Notes: generated by a model from the letters alone, not told the origin. DNA of 64,000 bases from Ornithinimicrobium cavernae (GCF_003121625.1 NZ_QDDJ01000010.1:1-64000); one strand, 5' to 3'. Shown: positions 34,971 through 43,553, counted from the stretch's first letter. Translations and numbers: made by a program.

Positions 34971-36914
34971 ATGCCCGATACGTCACACCACCGCGCCCGG
35001 GGCCGCACCGTAGGCACGCCGGCCCTCCGTCTGCCGCCCGCGGCGGCCCGCCTGCTCGCACTGCTCGCCCTGCTCACGGGTGGCTGGCTGCTCACCGGCA
35101 CCGCGGCATACGCCGAGGAGCCGTTCCCACTGCCGGACGAGCTGGTCGACCACGCCGGTGTCCTCCGGGACGAGGCGGCCGTCCGCGACGCCCAGGACCG
35201 GCTGTTTGACGAGACCGGCCTGCAGCTGTTCGTGGTCTATGTCGACGACTTCGGTGGGCTCAGCGGTCCGGACTGGGCCGCCGAGACCGCCGAGGTCTCC
35301 CACCTGGGCGACCGGGACCTGCTCGTCGCGGTGGCGGTGCAGGAGCGGTCCTGGGGCGACAGCATCGCCGACGGCAGCGGGTTGTCCGGGTCGCAGCTGG
35401 ACGCCGTCGCCTCGGACTTCATCGAGCCCGCGCTGCGGAACAGCGACTGGGACGGCGCGGCGATCGCCGCGGCCGAGGGCTACCTGAAGGAGGCCACGGC
35501 CCCGTCGACGTTCTGGTTCGGCACCGCCGTGGTGGGGGGCCTGGCGGCCGCGGGCTACGGCGTGCACCGGACACGCGGGTGGGCACGCCGCCGCAAGGAG
35601 CGCGCGGAGGAGCGGGAGACGCTGGAGGAGACCGCCCAGCGGGTGGGTGGCCAGCTGGTCCGCCTCGACACCGCCCTCACGGCTGCGGAGGGAGAGCTGC
35701 AGTATGCCGAGGCCGAGTTCTCCCCCGAGCTCACCTCCCCGTTCCGTGCCGCCCTGGCGACCTCCCGGGAGGAGGCGATCGAGGCCTACCGGCTGCAGGA
35801 GCGCATCGCCGGAGCCGATGCCGAGGAGAACCACGCCGGCGTCGTGGAGCTCTACGCCGAGCTCGAGGAGCTGGTGACACGGGCCGGTGACCGGCTCGAC
35901 GAGCACGCCAGCGCGTTCAACGAGCTGCGGGCCCTGGCCGACCGCGCCCCGCAGCGGATCGAGGAGCTGTCCGCAGCGTTCGCCACGGCGTCCACCCGCG
36001 TCGAGGACGGCCTCGCCGTGGCCTCCGCGCGGACCGACCTGCCGGCCGGCCAGCACGCCCGCCTCGAGCGACTGACCCAGGAGTGCTCCACCCTCGCGGC
36101 CCGGGGCGAGCAGGCCCTGGCGCGAGCGGGTGAGCGGGTGACCGCCGGCGCTCCGGAGGAGGCGGTGCCCCCGCTGAAGGCCGCCGAGGAGGCCCTGTCC
36201 GGCCTCACGGCGCGGGCGGACCGGCTGAGCGACCTCGACGCCCTGCTGGACCGGTGGCGCGGCCTGCTCCGGGACGCCGCCGACTCCCTGGCTCGGGACA
36301 TCGCAGATGCCGACCGACTCGCTCCGCAGGACCCCGAGGTGACCCGCGCCGCCCAGGCGGCCAGGACCGCCCTGGGCCGGGTCACGGACCCGGCGGAGGA
36401 CCCGGTGGAGCTCACCGAGGAGCTGGGCGACCTCGAGCACGGGCTGGACCTGGCCCTCGCCAGCCACCGCCAGGCCGAGGAACGCCACCTCAAGGCGGTC
36501 CGGTCAGCGACCGACCAGCTGGCCCGGAGCCGGGCCAGGGTCGAGGCGATGGAGCGAGAGCTGAGCCGCAACCGGGCCTACGCCAGCTCCACGGCACTCT
36601 CCAGGTCGACGGAGGCGCGGGCGCTGCTCAGCCAGGGCGAGGCGCTGCTGCAGACCGAGCCGGTCCAGGCCGACAGCCTGCTGCGCGACGCCGCCCAGCG
36701 GGCCTCCAGCGCCCTCAACTCGATCCAGAACATCCGGGAGGACGCCGAGGCCTCCACCTCCGGCGGGTGGGGAAGCTCGTGGTCGGGATCCTCCGGCCGT
36801 TCGCACCGGCGCTCCCGGACCAGGTCCAGGACCAGCTCCCGCAGCCGGTCGCGCAGTCGCTCGTCCCGCTCGTCCTCCCGATCCTCGCGCAGCTCGCGCG
36901 GGGGCCGCTTCTGA
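34971..36914 (+). CDS. TPM-domain membrane protein with long coiled coil and Arg-Ser-rich tail
   Basis: This 647-residue paralogue of the gene upstream of pspA has the same plan. It has a signal sequence (1 to about 48), TPM domain (about 55-165: Leu-Val-Asp-His-Ala-Gly-Val-Leu, Thr-Gly-Leu-Gln-Leu-Phe-Val-Val-Tyr-Val-Asp), membrane helix (about 178-197) with a very basic stop-transfer segment, and about 400 residues of charged helices. The C-terminal 50 residues (about 596-647) change to repeated Ser-Arg dipeptides, and the protein again ends Gly-Gly-Arg-Phe. The SR tail is unlike the Gly tail of its paralogue. The ATG at 34971 has GGGGGAAGG upstream. Probable partner of PspA (inferred). Confidence 0.9.
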   Translation: MPDTSHHRARGRTVGTPALRLPPAAARLLALLALLTGGWLLTGTAAYAEEPFPLPDELVDHAGVLRDEAAVRDAQDRLFDETGLQLFVVYVDDFGGLSGPDWAAETAEVSHLGDRDLLVAVAVQERSWGDSIADGSGLSGSQLDAVASDFIEPALRNSDWDGAAIAAAEGYLKEATAPSTFWFGTAVVGGLAAAGYGVHRTRGWARRRKERAEERETLEETAQRVGGQLVRLDTALTAAEGELQYAEAEFSPELTSPFRAALATSREEAIEAYRLQERIAGADAEENHAGVVELYAELEELVTRAGDRLDEHASAFNELRALADRAPQRIEELSAAFATASTRVEDGLAVASARTDLPAGQHARLERLTQECSTLAARGEQALARAGERVTAGAPEEAVPPLKAAEEALSGLTARADRLSDLDALLDRWRGLLRDAADSLARDIADADRLAPQDPEVTRAAQAARTALGRVTDPAEDPVELTEELGDLEHGLDLALASHRQAEERHLKAVRSATDQLARSRARVEAMERELSRNRAYASSTALSRSTEARALLSQGEALLQTEPVQADSLLRDAAQRASSALNSIQNIREDAEASTSGGWGSSWSGSSGRSHRRSRTRSRTSSRSRSRSRSSRSSSRSSRSSRGGRF

Positions 36915-36945
36915 CCCGGCGTCCTGCGGCGGGCTCCCGGCCGGC

Positions 36946-36973
36946 CTGCCGCGGGGCCCGGGTCCCCCGGCAG
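36946..36973. terminator. Bidirectional terminator-like hairpin between TPM gene and pth
   Basis: CTGCCG-C-GGGG pairs with CCCCCGGCAG through ten base pairs with one bulged C and a 7-base loop. It lies in the 85-bp convergent gap between the second TPM gene and pth, where a shared terminator is expected. No U-tract is visible. Confidence 0.5.
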
Positions 36974-36999
36974 CCCGGCCCCCGTCAGGCGTGCGCGCC

Positions 37000-37590
37000 T
37001 CAGCGCGAGTGGAAACGCTGCTGCGTGGCCTCCAGGCCGGTGTGCACCAGGTCGGTCACCGCGTCCACGCCGTCCCCGATGAGCAGCTCGACGTCGACCC
37101 GGTCCCGGGACGGGAAGTCGGAGAGCACGTAGTCGGCGGGGTCCTGCCGTCCCGGCGGCCGTCCGATGCCCAGGCGGACCCGAAGGTAGTCCTTGCTCCC
37201 CAGGGACTGGCTGATCGAGCGCAGCCCGTTGTGGCCGCCCTCGCCACCGCCGCGCTTGAGCCGGACCACACCGAAGTCGATGTCCAGCTCGTCGTGGGCC
37301 ACGATGACCTGCTCCAACGGCACCTTGTAGAACCTCACCAGCGCCGCGACCGGCCCACCGGAGACGTTCATGTAGGTCATCGGCTGGGCCAGGATCGCGC
37401 GCGGGCCGGGCGCCCCGCCGGGCAGGGTGCCGAGGCGGACCTCACTGACCCACGCCCGGGACCTGTGCTCCCGGGCCGACACCCCGGCCTGCTGGGCCAG
37501 CTCCGCGATGACCATCGCGCCGATGTTGTGCCGGTTGCCGGCATACTTCGGCCCGGGGTTGCCCAGCCCGACCACCAACCAGGGGTCCAT
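37000..37590 (-). CDS. pth: Peptidyl-tRNA hydrolase
   Basis: The 196-residue enzyme recycles peptidyl-tRNA released from stalled ribosomes. The catalytic residues are visible: Asn-Arg-His-Asn-Ile-Gly (catalytic His), the Asp in Val-Ala-His-Asp-Glu-Leu-Asp, Gly-Gly-His-Asn-Gly-Leu-Arg-Ser, and Gly-Asn-Pro-Gly near the N-terminus. It follows rplY on the same strand, the conserved rplY-pth order of actinobacteria, but a hairpin between them may separate the two. Confidence 0.98.
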   Translation of the reverse strand: MDPWLVVGLGNPGPKYAGNRHNIGAMVIAELAQQAGVSAREHRSRAWVSEVRLGTLPGGAPGPRAILAQPMTYMNVSGGPVAALVRFYKVPLEQVIVAHDELDIDFGVVRLKRGGGEGGHNGLRSISQSLGSKDYLRVRLGIGRPPGRQDPADYVLSDFPSRDRVDVELLIGDGVDAVTDLVHTGLEATQQRFHSR

Positions 37591-37619
37591 CGCTCCTCCT
37601 CAGGTCCGCGGTGCACCGA

Positions 37620-37664
37620 CGAAACCGCTACGAAAACTCAGTCCTGCACAGCGAAACCGCTACG
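37620..37664. repeat. Two 13-bp direct repeats between pth and rplY
   Basis: CGAAACCGCTACG occurs at 37620-37632 and again at 37652-37664, each followed by an A-rich stretch (AAAACTC, CAAATGC). They lie just upstream of the pth start and could be tandem regulator sites or a two-copy minisatellite. Nothing else distinguishes the two possibilities. Confidence 0.5.
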
Positions 37665-37692
37665 CAAATGCGGGGTGGGCTCGCCATGACAA

Positions 37693-37729
37693 CGGGGTTG
37701 CCCCGGACGCGTGGTCCGGGACAACCCCG
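37693..37729 (-). terminator. Hairpin downstream of rplY
   Basis: CGGGGTTGCCCCGGAC pairs with GTCCGGGACAACCCCG around a 5-base loop: a 16-bp stem with one mismatch. It lies 33 bases beyond the rplY stop, before pth on the same strand, so it probably ends most rplY transcripts. Confidence 0.75.
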
Positions 37730-37761
37730 AGGGTATGCCGTGTGGCCGGCTGTGGTGCCGG

Positions 37762-38433
37762 TCAGGCCTCCTCGGCCGGGGCCTCGCCCTCGGCAGCGGG
37801 CTCCTCGCCCTCGGCGGCAGCCGCCTCGGGCTCCTCGTGCTCGATGCCCGCCTCGGACTCGGCCTCGGCCAGCTCGGCCTCCAGGGCCTCCTCGGAGATC
37901 GCCTGGGTGACGTTGACCAGGAGCGCCTCCGGGTCGGTGACCAGGGTGACGTCCTCGGGCAGCTCGATGTCGCCGGCCAGGATCTGGCTGCCGGCCTGCA
38001 GGCCCTCGACGGAGACGACGAAGGACTCCGGGATCTTGGTGAAGTCGGTCTCGACGCTGACCTCGGTGTAGTCGGTCGTGACCAGCGTGTCGGGTCCGGC
38101 CTGGCCCTCGACGTGGACCGCGACGTCGACGACGACCTTCTCGCCCTTGCGGACGATGACCAGGTCGACGTGCTCGATGGTGCGCTTGATCGGGTCGCGC
38201 TGCACGTCCTTGGCCAGGGCCAGGTGCTGCTCGCCCTCGACGTCCAGGCTGAGGACGGCGTTGGTGAGCTTGAGGGCCATCATCGTGGCGTGCCCGGGCA
38301 GGGTCAGGTGCAGCGGGTCGGTGCCGTGGCCGTAGAGCACGGCGGGGATCTTGTCGGCGCGACGCACGCGGCGGGCAGCGCCCTTGCCGAACTCGGTGCG
38401 CCTCTCGGCGGAGATGGAAAGCTGGTCAGCCAT
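37762..38433 (-). CDS. rplY: 50S ribosomal protein L25 (general stress protein Ctc type)
   Basis: The 223-residue L25/TL5/Ctc protein has an N-terminal 5S rRNA-binding domain (about 1-95: Arg-Thr-Glu-Phe-Gly-Lys-Gly-Ala-Ala-Arg-Arg, Ile-Pro-Ala-Val-Leu-Tyr-Gly-His-Gly) and the C-terminal beta domain (about 100-185) with Ile-Leu-Ala-Gly-Asp-Ile-Glu-Leu-Pro. It ends in a Glu/Ala-rich acidic tail of about 40 residues common in actinobacterial L25. It stabilises the central protuberance of the 50S subunit. The 210-bp gap upstream shows no further gene. Confidence 0.97.
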   Translation of the reverse strand: MADQLSISAERRTEFGKGAARRVRRADKIPAVLYGHGTDPLHLTLPGHATMMALKLTNAVLSLDVEGEQHLALAKDVQRDPIKRTIEHVDLVIVRKGEKVVVDVAVHVEGQAGPDTLVTTDYTEVSVETDFTKIPESFVVSVEGLQAGSQILAGDIELPEDVTLVTDPEALLVNVTQAISEEALEAELAEAESEAGIEHEEPEAAAAEGEEPAAEGEAPAEEA

Positions 38434-38643
38434 GTCGGGGCCTCCGTGGTTGGTGGTTCGTCGGGTGGGGCCTCGACGCGGGGCGCCGCACGACGCGGCA
38501 GGAGGGCCGGATCATCGGCTCAACCGCGTCGATTCACGGACGCGGCCACTTCTTCGTGCAGCATCCCTCGCCGAGGCAACAGTCGGTCAGTCTAGGTCAG
38601 CAGTATCGCCGGAACCAACTCGGGTCGTCCACCGCATTGTCGT

Positions 38644-39183
38644 TCAGCCCCAGCGGCGCACGATCTCGGTGAGGACCCCGGCGGTCCGGGCGGTCGACAG
38701 CCCGAGCCTCCTGCTCAGGCTGCTCCCCAGCGGGTCGACGTCGCCCGGGACGGCGCGCGTCCACATCATCATGACGCTGCGACCGTGCACGACCAGCCGT
38801 GTGCCGGGCGTGGACCTGCCCTCCACCTCGGCGGCCAGGTCGGCCGCCGGCTCCTCGCGCAGCAGGCTGACGTAGTGCCGCTCCAGGTGACCGGCCTGCC
38901 CGGCCAGCCGAGCGGCATACTCGGTCAGTTCGGTGAGCTCCGGGAAGCCGAAGACGATGGTCGGCACCTCAAACCCCCGGTCCCGGGCGAACGCCTCCTC
39001 CAGCGCGTCCCCGACGCGGGCCAGCGAGCGCATCCGGGAGGTGACCAGGAGGTTGCCGGTGTTGAGGTAGGTCTGCACGCCGGTGAAGCCGGCCCCCTCC
39101 GCCGCGGCCCGGACTGCGTCCTTGGGGAAGGTGCGCCGGGACCCGAGGTTGATCGCCCGGAGGAAGGCGACGTGGGTGGGCAT
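38644..39183 (-). CDS. DUF1697 family protein
   Basis: The 179-residue protein starts Val-Ala-Phe-Leu-Arg-Ala-Ile-Asn-Leu-Gly and has Gly-Phe-Thr-Gly-Val-Gln-Thr-Tyr-Leu-Asn-Thr-Gly-Asn-Leu, the diagnostic DUF1697 motifs. The C-terminal half ends with the usual Thr-Ala-Arg-Thr region before the final helix. The function of the family is unknown. It follows prs by 21 bases on the same strand and may be the last gene of the glmU-prs transcript. Confidence 0.92.
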   Translation of the reverse strand: MPTHVAFLRAINLGSRRTFPKDAVRAAAEGAGFTGVQTYLNTGNLLVTSRMRSLARVGDALEEAFARDRGFEVPTIVFGFPELTELTEYAARLAGQAGHLERHYVSLLREEPAADLAAEVEGRSTPGTRLVVHGRSVMMMWTRAVPGDVDPLGSSLSRRLGLSTARTAGVLTEIVRRWG

Positions 39184-39204
39184 CGTGGTGGCCGGGGCCG
39201 GACC

Positions 39205-40188
39205 TCAGGCGTGGCCGTCGAACATGCTCGTGACCGAGCCGTCCTCGAAGACCGCCCGGATCGCCTGGCTGATCAGCGGCGCGATCGACAGCTCGGTGAT
39301 CTTGTCCAGGGCACGGGCCTCGGCCGAGATCGGCAGGGTGTTGGTGACGATCACCTCGCGGGCGACCGAGTTGGACAACCGCTCCACGGCCGGGCCGCTG
39401 AAGATGGGGTGGGTCGCGGCGATCACGACGCTGTGCGCCCCGTCCTGCATGAGGGCGTCGGCCGCCTGGCAGATCGTGCCGCCGGAGTCGATCATGTCGT
39501 CGACGAGGATGCAGGTGCGGCCGGCGACCTCACCGACGACCCGGTTGGCCACGCTCTGGTTGGGGCGGGTGATGTCGCGGGTCTTGTGGATGAAGGCCAG
39601 CGGGGCACCGCCCAGGCGCTGGCTCCACTGCTCGGCGACCTTGATCCGGCCGGCGTCCGGCGACACGATCGCCAGGTCCTCCTTGCCGTAGTTCTTCTTC
39701 ACGTAGGAGGACAGGATCGGCAGGGCCATCAGGTGGTCGACCGGGCCGTCGAAGAAGCCCTGGATCTGGGAGGTGTGCAGGTCGACCGCCATCAGCCGGT
39801 CGGCACCGGCCGTCTTGAACAGGTCGGCCATCAGGCGGGCCGAGATCGGCTCCCGCCCCCGGTGCTTCTTGTCCTGCCGGGCGTAGCCGTAGAACGGCAG
39901 CACCACGGTGATCCGCTTGGCCGAGGCGCGCTTGAGCGCGTCGACCATGATCAGGTGCTCCATGATCCACTCGTTGACCGGCGCCGTGTGGCTCTGGATG
40001 ACGAAGGCGTCACAGCCGCGGACGGACTCGTCGAACCGGACGTAGATCTCGCTGTTGGCGAAGGAGTAGGCGTCCGTGGGCACCAGGTCGGTGCCCAGGG
40101 TCGTGGTCACCTCCTCCGCCAGACCGGGGTGGGCCCGGCCGGTGAAGATCATCAGGTTCTTCTGCGTGGTGCGCTGGATGCCGGTCAC
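39205..40188 (-). CDS. prs: Ribose-phosphate pyrophosphokinase (PRPP synthetase)
   Basis: The 327-residue enzyme makes phosphoribosyl pyrophosphate from ribose 5-phosphate and ATP for nucleotide, His and Trp synthesis, and in actinobacteria for decaprenyl-phosphoarabinose. Flexible loop Arg-Gln-Asp-Lys-Lys-His-Arg-Gly-Arg-Glu, Asp-Leu-His-Thr-Ser-Gln-Ile-Gln-Gly-Phe-Phe and the PRPP-binding Val-Asp-Asp-Met-Ile-Asp-Ser-Gly-Gly-Thr are all intact. The GTG at 40188 overlaps the glmU stop by four bases (GTGA), the conserved glmU-prs coupling. Confidence 0.98.
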   Translation of the reverse strand: MTGIQRTTQKNLMIFTGRAHPGLAEEVTTTLGTDLVPTDAYSFANSEIYVRFDESVRGCDAFVIQSHTAPVNEWIMEHLIMVDALKRASAKRITVVLPFYGYARQDKKHRGREPISARLMADLFKTAGADRLMAVDLHTSQIQGFFDGPVDHLMALPILSSYVKKNYGKEDLAIVSPDAGRIKVAEQWSQRLGGAPLAFIHKTRDITRPNQSVANRVVGEVAGRTCILVDDMIDSGGTICQAADALMQDGAHSVVIAATHPIFSGPAVERLSNSVAREVIVTNTLPISAEARALDKITELSIAPLISQAIRAVFEDGSVTSMFDGHA

Positions 40189-41720
40189 GCCTGGCCTCCT
40201 TCGGCTCCGGAGCCGGTATGCCGTGAGCCGGCTCCGTCGGACCGGGTCGCCCCTGTCCCGTCCCCGGCGGCGCGGGCCGCCTCGGCGGCCTCGGCGGTGC
40301 GCGTGCCGGCGCGCTTGCGGGCGACCCAGCCGTCCACGTTGCGCTGCCGGGCCCGGGAGACCGCGATCTGCCCCGGCTCCACGTCGCCGGTCAGCGCGGA
40401 CCCGGCCCCGGTGTAGGCGCCGTCCGCGACGTTCACCGGCGCGATGAGCACCGTGTTGGACCCGACGAAGGAGTGGCGGCCGATCGTGGTGTGGTGCTTG
40501 TCGACACCGTCGTAGTTGGCGAAGATCGTGCCGGCGCCGATGTTGGCGCCCTCCTTGATCGTGGCGTCGCCGGCGTAGGTGAGGTGCGGGACCTTGGCGC
40601 CCTCGCCGATGACCGCGTTCTTGGTCTCCACGAAGGCCCCGATCTTGCCGCCGGCGCCCAGCTCGGTCCCGGGGCGCAGATAGCTGAACGGGCCGACGGT
40701 GGCCCGCGGCCCGATCACCGCGAGCTCGGCCTGGGTGCGGACCACGCTGGCCCCGTCGCCGACCTCGACGCTGGTGAGGGTCGTGTCCGGCCCGATGACG
40801 GCGTCCTCCCCGATGGTGGTGGCTCCGAGGAGCTGGGTGCCCGGCCGGATGACGGTGTCCTGGCCGATCGTGACGTCCGCGTCGATCCAGGTGGTGGCCG
40901 GGTCGACGACCGTGACGCCCTTGCGCATCCAGGCGGTGACCGTGCGCTCGTTGAGGATCCGTCCCAGCTGGGCCAGCTGGACGCGGTCGTTGACCCCCTC
41001 GGACTGCCAGCGGTCCTCGACGACGTGCGCGCGCACGGCCCGGCCGGCCTCGCGGGCGAGGCCGAGCACGTCGGTGAGGTACTTCTCGCCCTGCGCGTTG
41101 GCCGTGCCGACCTGCGCCAGGGAGTCGCGCAGCACCTGGGCGTCGAAGGCATAGATCCCCGAGTTGATCTCGCGGATGTCGAGGGCGGCGCCGTCCTCCG
41201 CACCGGCCTCCCGGGCCGCCTGGGCGTCCTTCTGCTCCACGATCCGCAGCACCTGGCCGTCGGCGTCCCGGACGACGCGGCCGTAGCCCGTCGGGTCGTC
41301 CAGCACCGAGGTGATGACGGTGACGGCGTTGCCCGAGGCCTCGTGGTCCGCGGTGAGCGCCAGCAGGGTCTCGGTGGTCAGCAGGGGCACGTCCCCGTAG
41401 GTGACCAGCACGGTCCCGGTCAGGTCCGGCGGCAGCACCTCCAGACCGCACTCGACAGCGCGTCCCGTGCCCTTGACCTCGTCCTGGTCGGCGATGAGGG
41501 CCTCGGGGTCGGTCTCGGCCACGTGCGGTGCCACGAGGTCGCGCCGGTGCCGCACGACGACGGCCAGGTGCTCCGGCCGGGTGCCGCGGGCGGCGTGGAT
41601 GGCGTGACCGACCAGGGAGCGACCCGCGATGGGGTGCAGGACCTTGGGGGTCCTCGACTTCATCCTGGTGCCCTCGCCCGCGGCGAGGATGATGACGGCG
41701 GCCGGGTGGTTCTCGCTCAC
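40185..41720 (-). CDS. glmU: Bifunctional GlcNAc-1-phosphate uridyltransferase/glucosamine-1-phosphate acetyltransferase
   Basis: The 511-residue two-domain enzyme makes UDP-GlcNAc for peptidoglycan. The N-terminal pyrophosphorylase (about 5-240) has Leu-Ala-Ala-Gly-Glu-Gly-Thr-Arg-Met-Lys-Ser and Tyr-Gly-Asp-Val-Pro-Leu-Leu. The C-terminal left-handed beta-helix (about 260-460) has hexapeptide repeats, Arg-Pro-Gly-Thr-Glu-Leu, and Asn-Tyr-Asp-Gly-Val-Asp-Lys-His. The last 40 residues are a disordered Ala/Gly/Thr tail. The start is GTG at 41720. Confidence 0.98.
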   Translation of the reverse strand: MSENHPAAVIILAAGEGTRMKSRTPKVLHPIAGRSLVGHAIHAARGTRPEHLAVVVRHRRDLVAPHVAETDPEALIADQDEVKGTGRAVECGLEVLPPDLTGTVLVTYGDVPLLTTETLLALTADHEASGNAVTVITSVLDDPTGYGRVVRDADGQVLRIVEQKDAQAAREAGAEDGAALDIREINSGIYAFDAQVLRDSLAQVGTANAQGEKYLTDVLGLAREAGRAVRAHVVEDRWQSEGVNDRVQLAQLGRILNERTVTAWMRKGVTVVDPATTWIDADVTIGQDTVIRPGTQLLGATTIGEDAVIGPDTTLTSVEVGDGASVVRTQAELAVIGPRATVGPFSYLRPGTELGAGGKIGAFVETKNAVIGEGAKVPHLTYAGDATIKEGANIGAGTIFANYDGVDKHHTTIGRHSFVGSNTVLIAPVNVADGAYTGAGSALTGDVEPGQIAVSRARQRNVDGWVARKRAGTRTAEAAEAARAAGDGTGATRSDGAGSRHTGSGAEGGQA

Positions 41721-41941
41721 GCGAAGTCGCTCCCAAGGTCTCGGGGACAGGACACTGGCGGCGGCCCTCGGGGTCACCCAGTCCTGGATGCTACCCGCCC
41801 CGCCCCAGTGACGGATCTCACGCCGGGAACACGGTCGCCGGATCTGCGACAATAGGTGGGTCGGTCCGCGACGGAACCACGTCCCCGCCAGCGTGATGCG
41901 CGTTCGCACCGGACCCGACGAACCGTGAGAAAGGTCCTCCA

Positions 41942-42463
41942 GTGCAGTTCACCCCCGGCCAGCTCGTCATCCACCCCCACCACGGTCCGGCGACCGTCCA
42001 GGACACGATCACCCGCACCGTCGGCGGTGTGGAGCGCGTCTACGTCACCCTGCGGGTCCAGCGCAGTGACCTGACCGTGTCCCTGCCGGCGGACGCCGCC
42101 GAGGAGGTCGGGATCCGCGCCCTGCTGTCCACCGAGCAGCTGCAGGAGGTGCTCGATGTGCTGCAGGCGCCGAGCGAGCCCTTCGAGAAGCAGTGGTCCC
42201 GCCGGATGAAGGCCCAGCAGGAGCGGCTGCTCCTCGGCGACCTCACCGTCACGGCGGCGGTCGTCCGCGACCTGGTCCGTCGTGACCTGGAGGGCGGTCT
42301 CGCACCGGCCGAGAAGGACCTGCTCAAGAAGGCCCGCAAGCCACTGCTCGGTGAGTTCGTCGAGGCGCTCGGACTGAGTGACGAGCGCGCCGAGGAGCTG
42401 CTGGTCGACGCCGTCACCGGCCGGGACGTCCCGCGTCCGGGTGACCTGGCACCCACCGGCTGA
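41942..42463 (+). CDS. CarD family transcriptional regulator
   Basis: The 173-residue protein has an N-terminal RNA polymerase-interacting Tudor-like domain (about 1-60: Phe-Thr-Pro-Gly-Gln-Leu-Val-Ile-His-Pro-His-His-Gly-Pro-Ala) and a helical C-terminal DNA-contact region. CarD binds the beta subunit and stabilises open promoter complexes, for example at rRNA promoters. The start is GTG at 41942. It is divergent from glmU. It differs from canonical CarD in its His-Pro-His-His start, so it may be a second, CarD-like paralogue (CdnL-type). Confidence 0.9.
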   Translation: MQFTPGQLVIHPHHGPATVQDTITRTVGGVERVYVTLRVQRSDLTVSLPADAAEEVGIRALLSTEQLQEVLDVLQAPSEPFEKQWSRRMKAQQERLLLGDLTVTAAVVRDLVRRDLEGGLAPAEKDLLKKARKPLLGEFVEALGLSDERAEELLVDAVTGRDVPRPGDLAPTG

Positions 42464-42575
42464 CGACGAGCCGGGCACGGGCCCGGGACGAAGGGTTGAC
42501 ACGACGGGCTGACCCGGCTGCCTGCCCGCCGGCCGAGGTCTCTCGCTACCCTGCTGGGGACGAGAGGACGGTGCC

Positions 42576-43358
42576 ATGGACACCAGCGCATCCGGTCGGG
42601 CGTTCCAGACGCTGTGGGCCGCGCACGAGGGTGGTTTCACGATCCCGGCGATCCCCGAGGACGTGCGCCCGCGCACCCGGGCCGAGGGGTACGCCGTCCA
42701 GGCCCACTTCGCCGAGCACACCTCGGCGGTGGTCGGCTGGAAGATCGCGGCCACGTCCGAGGTCGGTCAGCACCACATCAACGTCAGTGGTCCGCTCGCC
42801 GGCCGGGTCCTGTCCGAGCGCGTGGTCGCTCCCGGGCAGCCGATCCCCCTGGAGGGCAACTTCATGCACCTGGCCGAGCTCGAGTTCGCCTTCCGGCTGG
42901 ACGTCGACTTCGCGCCGCGCGCCACGGCATACTCCGAGCAGGAGGTCCTGGACGGCACCGGTGAGCTGCTGCTGGCCTGGGAGATCCCGAGCACACGCTT
43001 CGACGAGGTCGAGAGCGCGGGCGAGGCCCAGCTGATCGCCGACAACGCGTGCGGCTTCCACGTCGCGCTGGTCCCCGCGGCCGTGCAGGACTGGAAGGAC
43101 ATCGACCTCGCGGCCCACCAGGTGCGCGCCACCAGCACCTCGGGGACGGAGCTGGACGGGGTCGGTGCCCGCGTGCTCGGCGACCCCCGGACCGCGCTGA
43201 CCTGGCTGGTCAACGAGCTGTCGGGGATCGGGGAGACCCTGCACGCCGGTCAGTTCGTCACCACCGGGATCTGCACTCCCCCGCTGCCGGTCGCTCCGGG
43301 CGACACCATCACCGGCGACTACGGACGGTTGGGCACGCACAGCGTCACGTTCTGCTGA
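42576..43358 (+). CDS. 2-keto-4-pentenoate hydratase/FAH-like enzyme
   Basis: The 260-residue protein is of the MhpD/fumarylacetoacetase-like fold. Glu-Gly-Tyr-Ala-Val-Gln, Gly-Trp-Lys-Ile-Ala-Ala-Thr-Ser, Gly-Pro-Leu-Ala-Gly and the metal-site segment Ala-Glu-Leu-Glu-Phe-Ala-Phe-Arg are visible. The late Gly-Gln-Phe-Val-Thr-Thr-Gly matches the family's C-terminal strand. Members hydrate 2-hydroxypenta-2,4-dienoates in aromatic degradation or decarboxylate oxaloacetate-like acids. No meta-cleavage genes are nearby, so the substrate is unclear. Confidence 0.88.
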   Translation: MDTSASGRAFQTLWAAHEGGFTIPAIPEDVRPRTRAEGYAVQAHFAEHTSAVVGWKIAATSEVGQHHINVSGPLAGRVLSERVVAPGQPIPLEGNFMHLAELEFAFRLDVDFAPRATAYSEQEVLDGTGELLLAWEIPSTRFDEVESAGEAQLIADNACGFHVALVPAAVQDWKDIDLAAHQVRATSTSGTELDGVGARVLGDPRTALTWLVNELSGIGETLHAGQFVTTGICTPPLPVAPGDTITGDYGRLGTHSVTFC

Positions 43359-43391
43359 GCGGCGCGGGCACCCACGCACGACATCGTGAGG

Positions 43392-43470
43392 CTCCCCGGG
43401 TAGGAATCGAACCTACGTCGCTAATCCTGATTCAAAGTCAGGCGGCCCCTACCAGCAGAGCAACCGGGGA
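43392..43470 (-). tRNA. tRNA-Gln (anticodon UUG)
   Basis: The acceptor stem is TCCCCGG/CCGGGGA with discriminator G. The D-stem is GCTC/GGGC, the anticodon stem CCTGA/TCAGG with loop CTTTGAA (anticodon TTG), and the T-stem GTAGG/CCTAC with loop TTCGATT. U1-A72 and G73 match known glutamine identity elements. Two bases (CG) rather than one join the D- and anticodon stems, and nine bases separate the anticodon and T-stems, longer than the usual five. A glutamine tRNA lies next to glmU and a TetR gene in M. tuberculosis too (glnU). Confidence 0.85.
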
Positions 43471-43553
43471 AGGCCGGTGCGCAGGCACCGGACCCGTCAA
43501 GGTTAGGCCAGATCGTCACGGCGCCAGCAGCCGCCACGACGCTACAGGGCACA

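Noticed and set aside
42495-42500. TTGACA as a -35 box for the hydratase-like gene
   Set aside because: No -10-like sequence lies at a suitable distance downstream.
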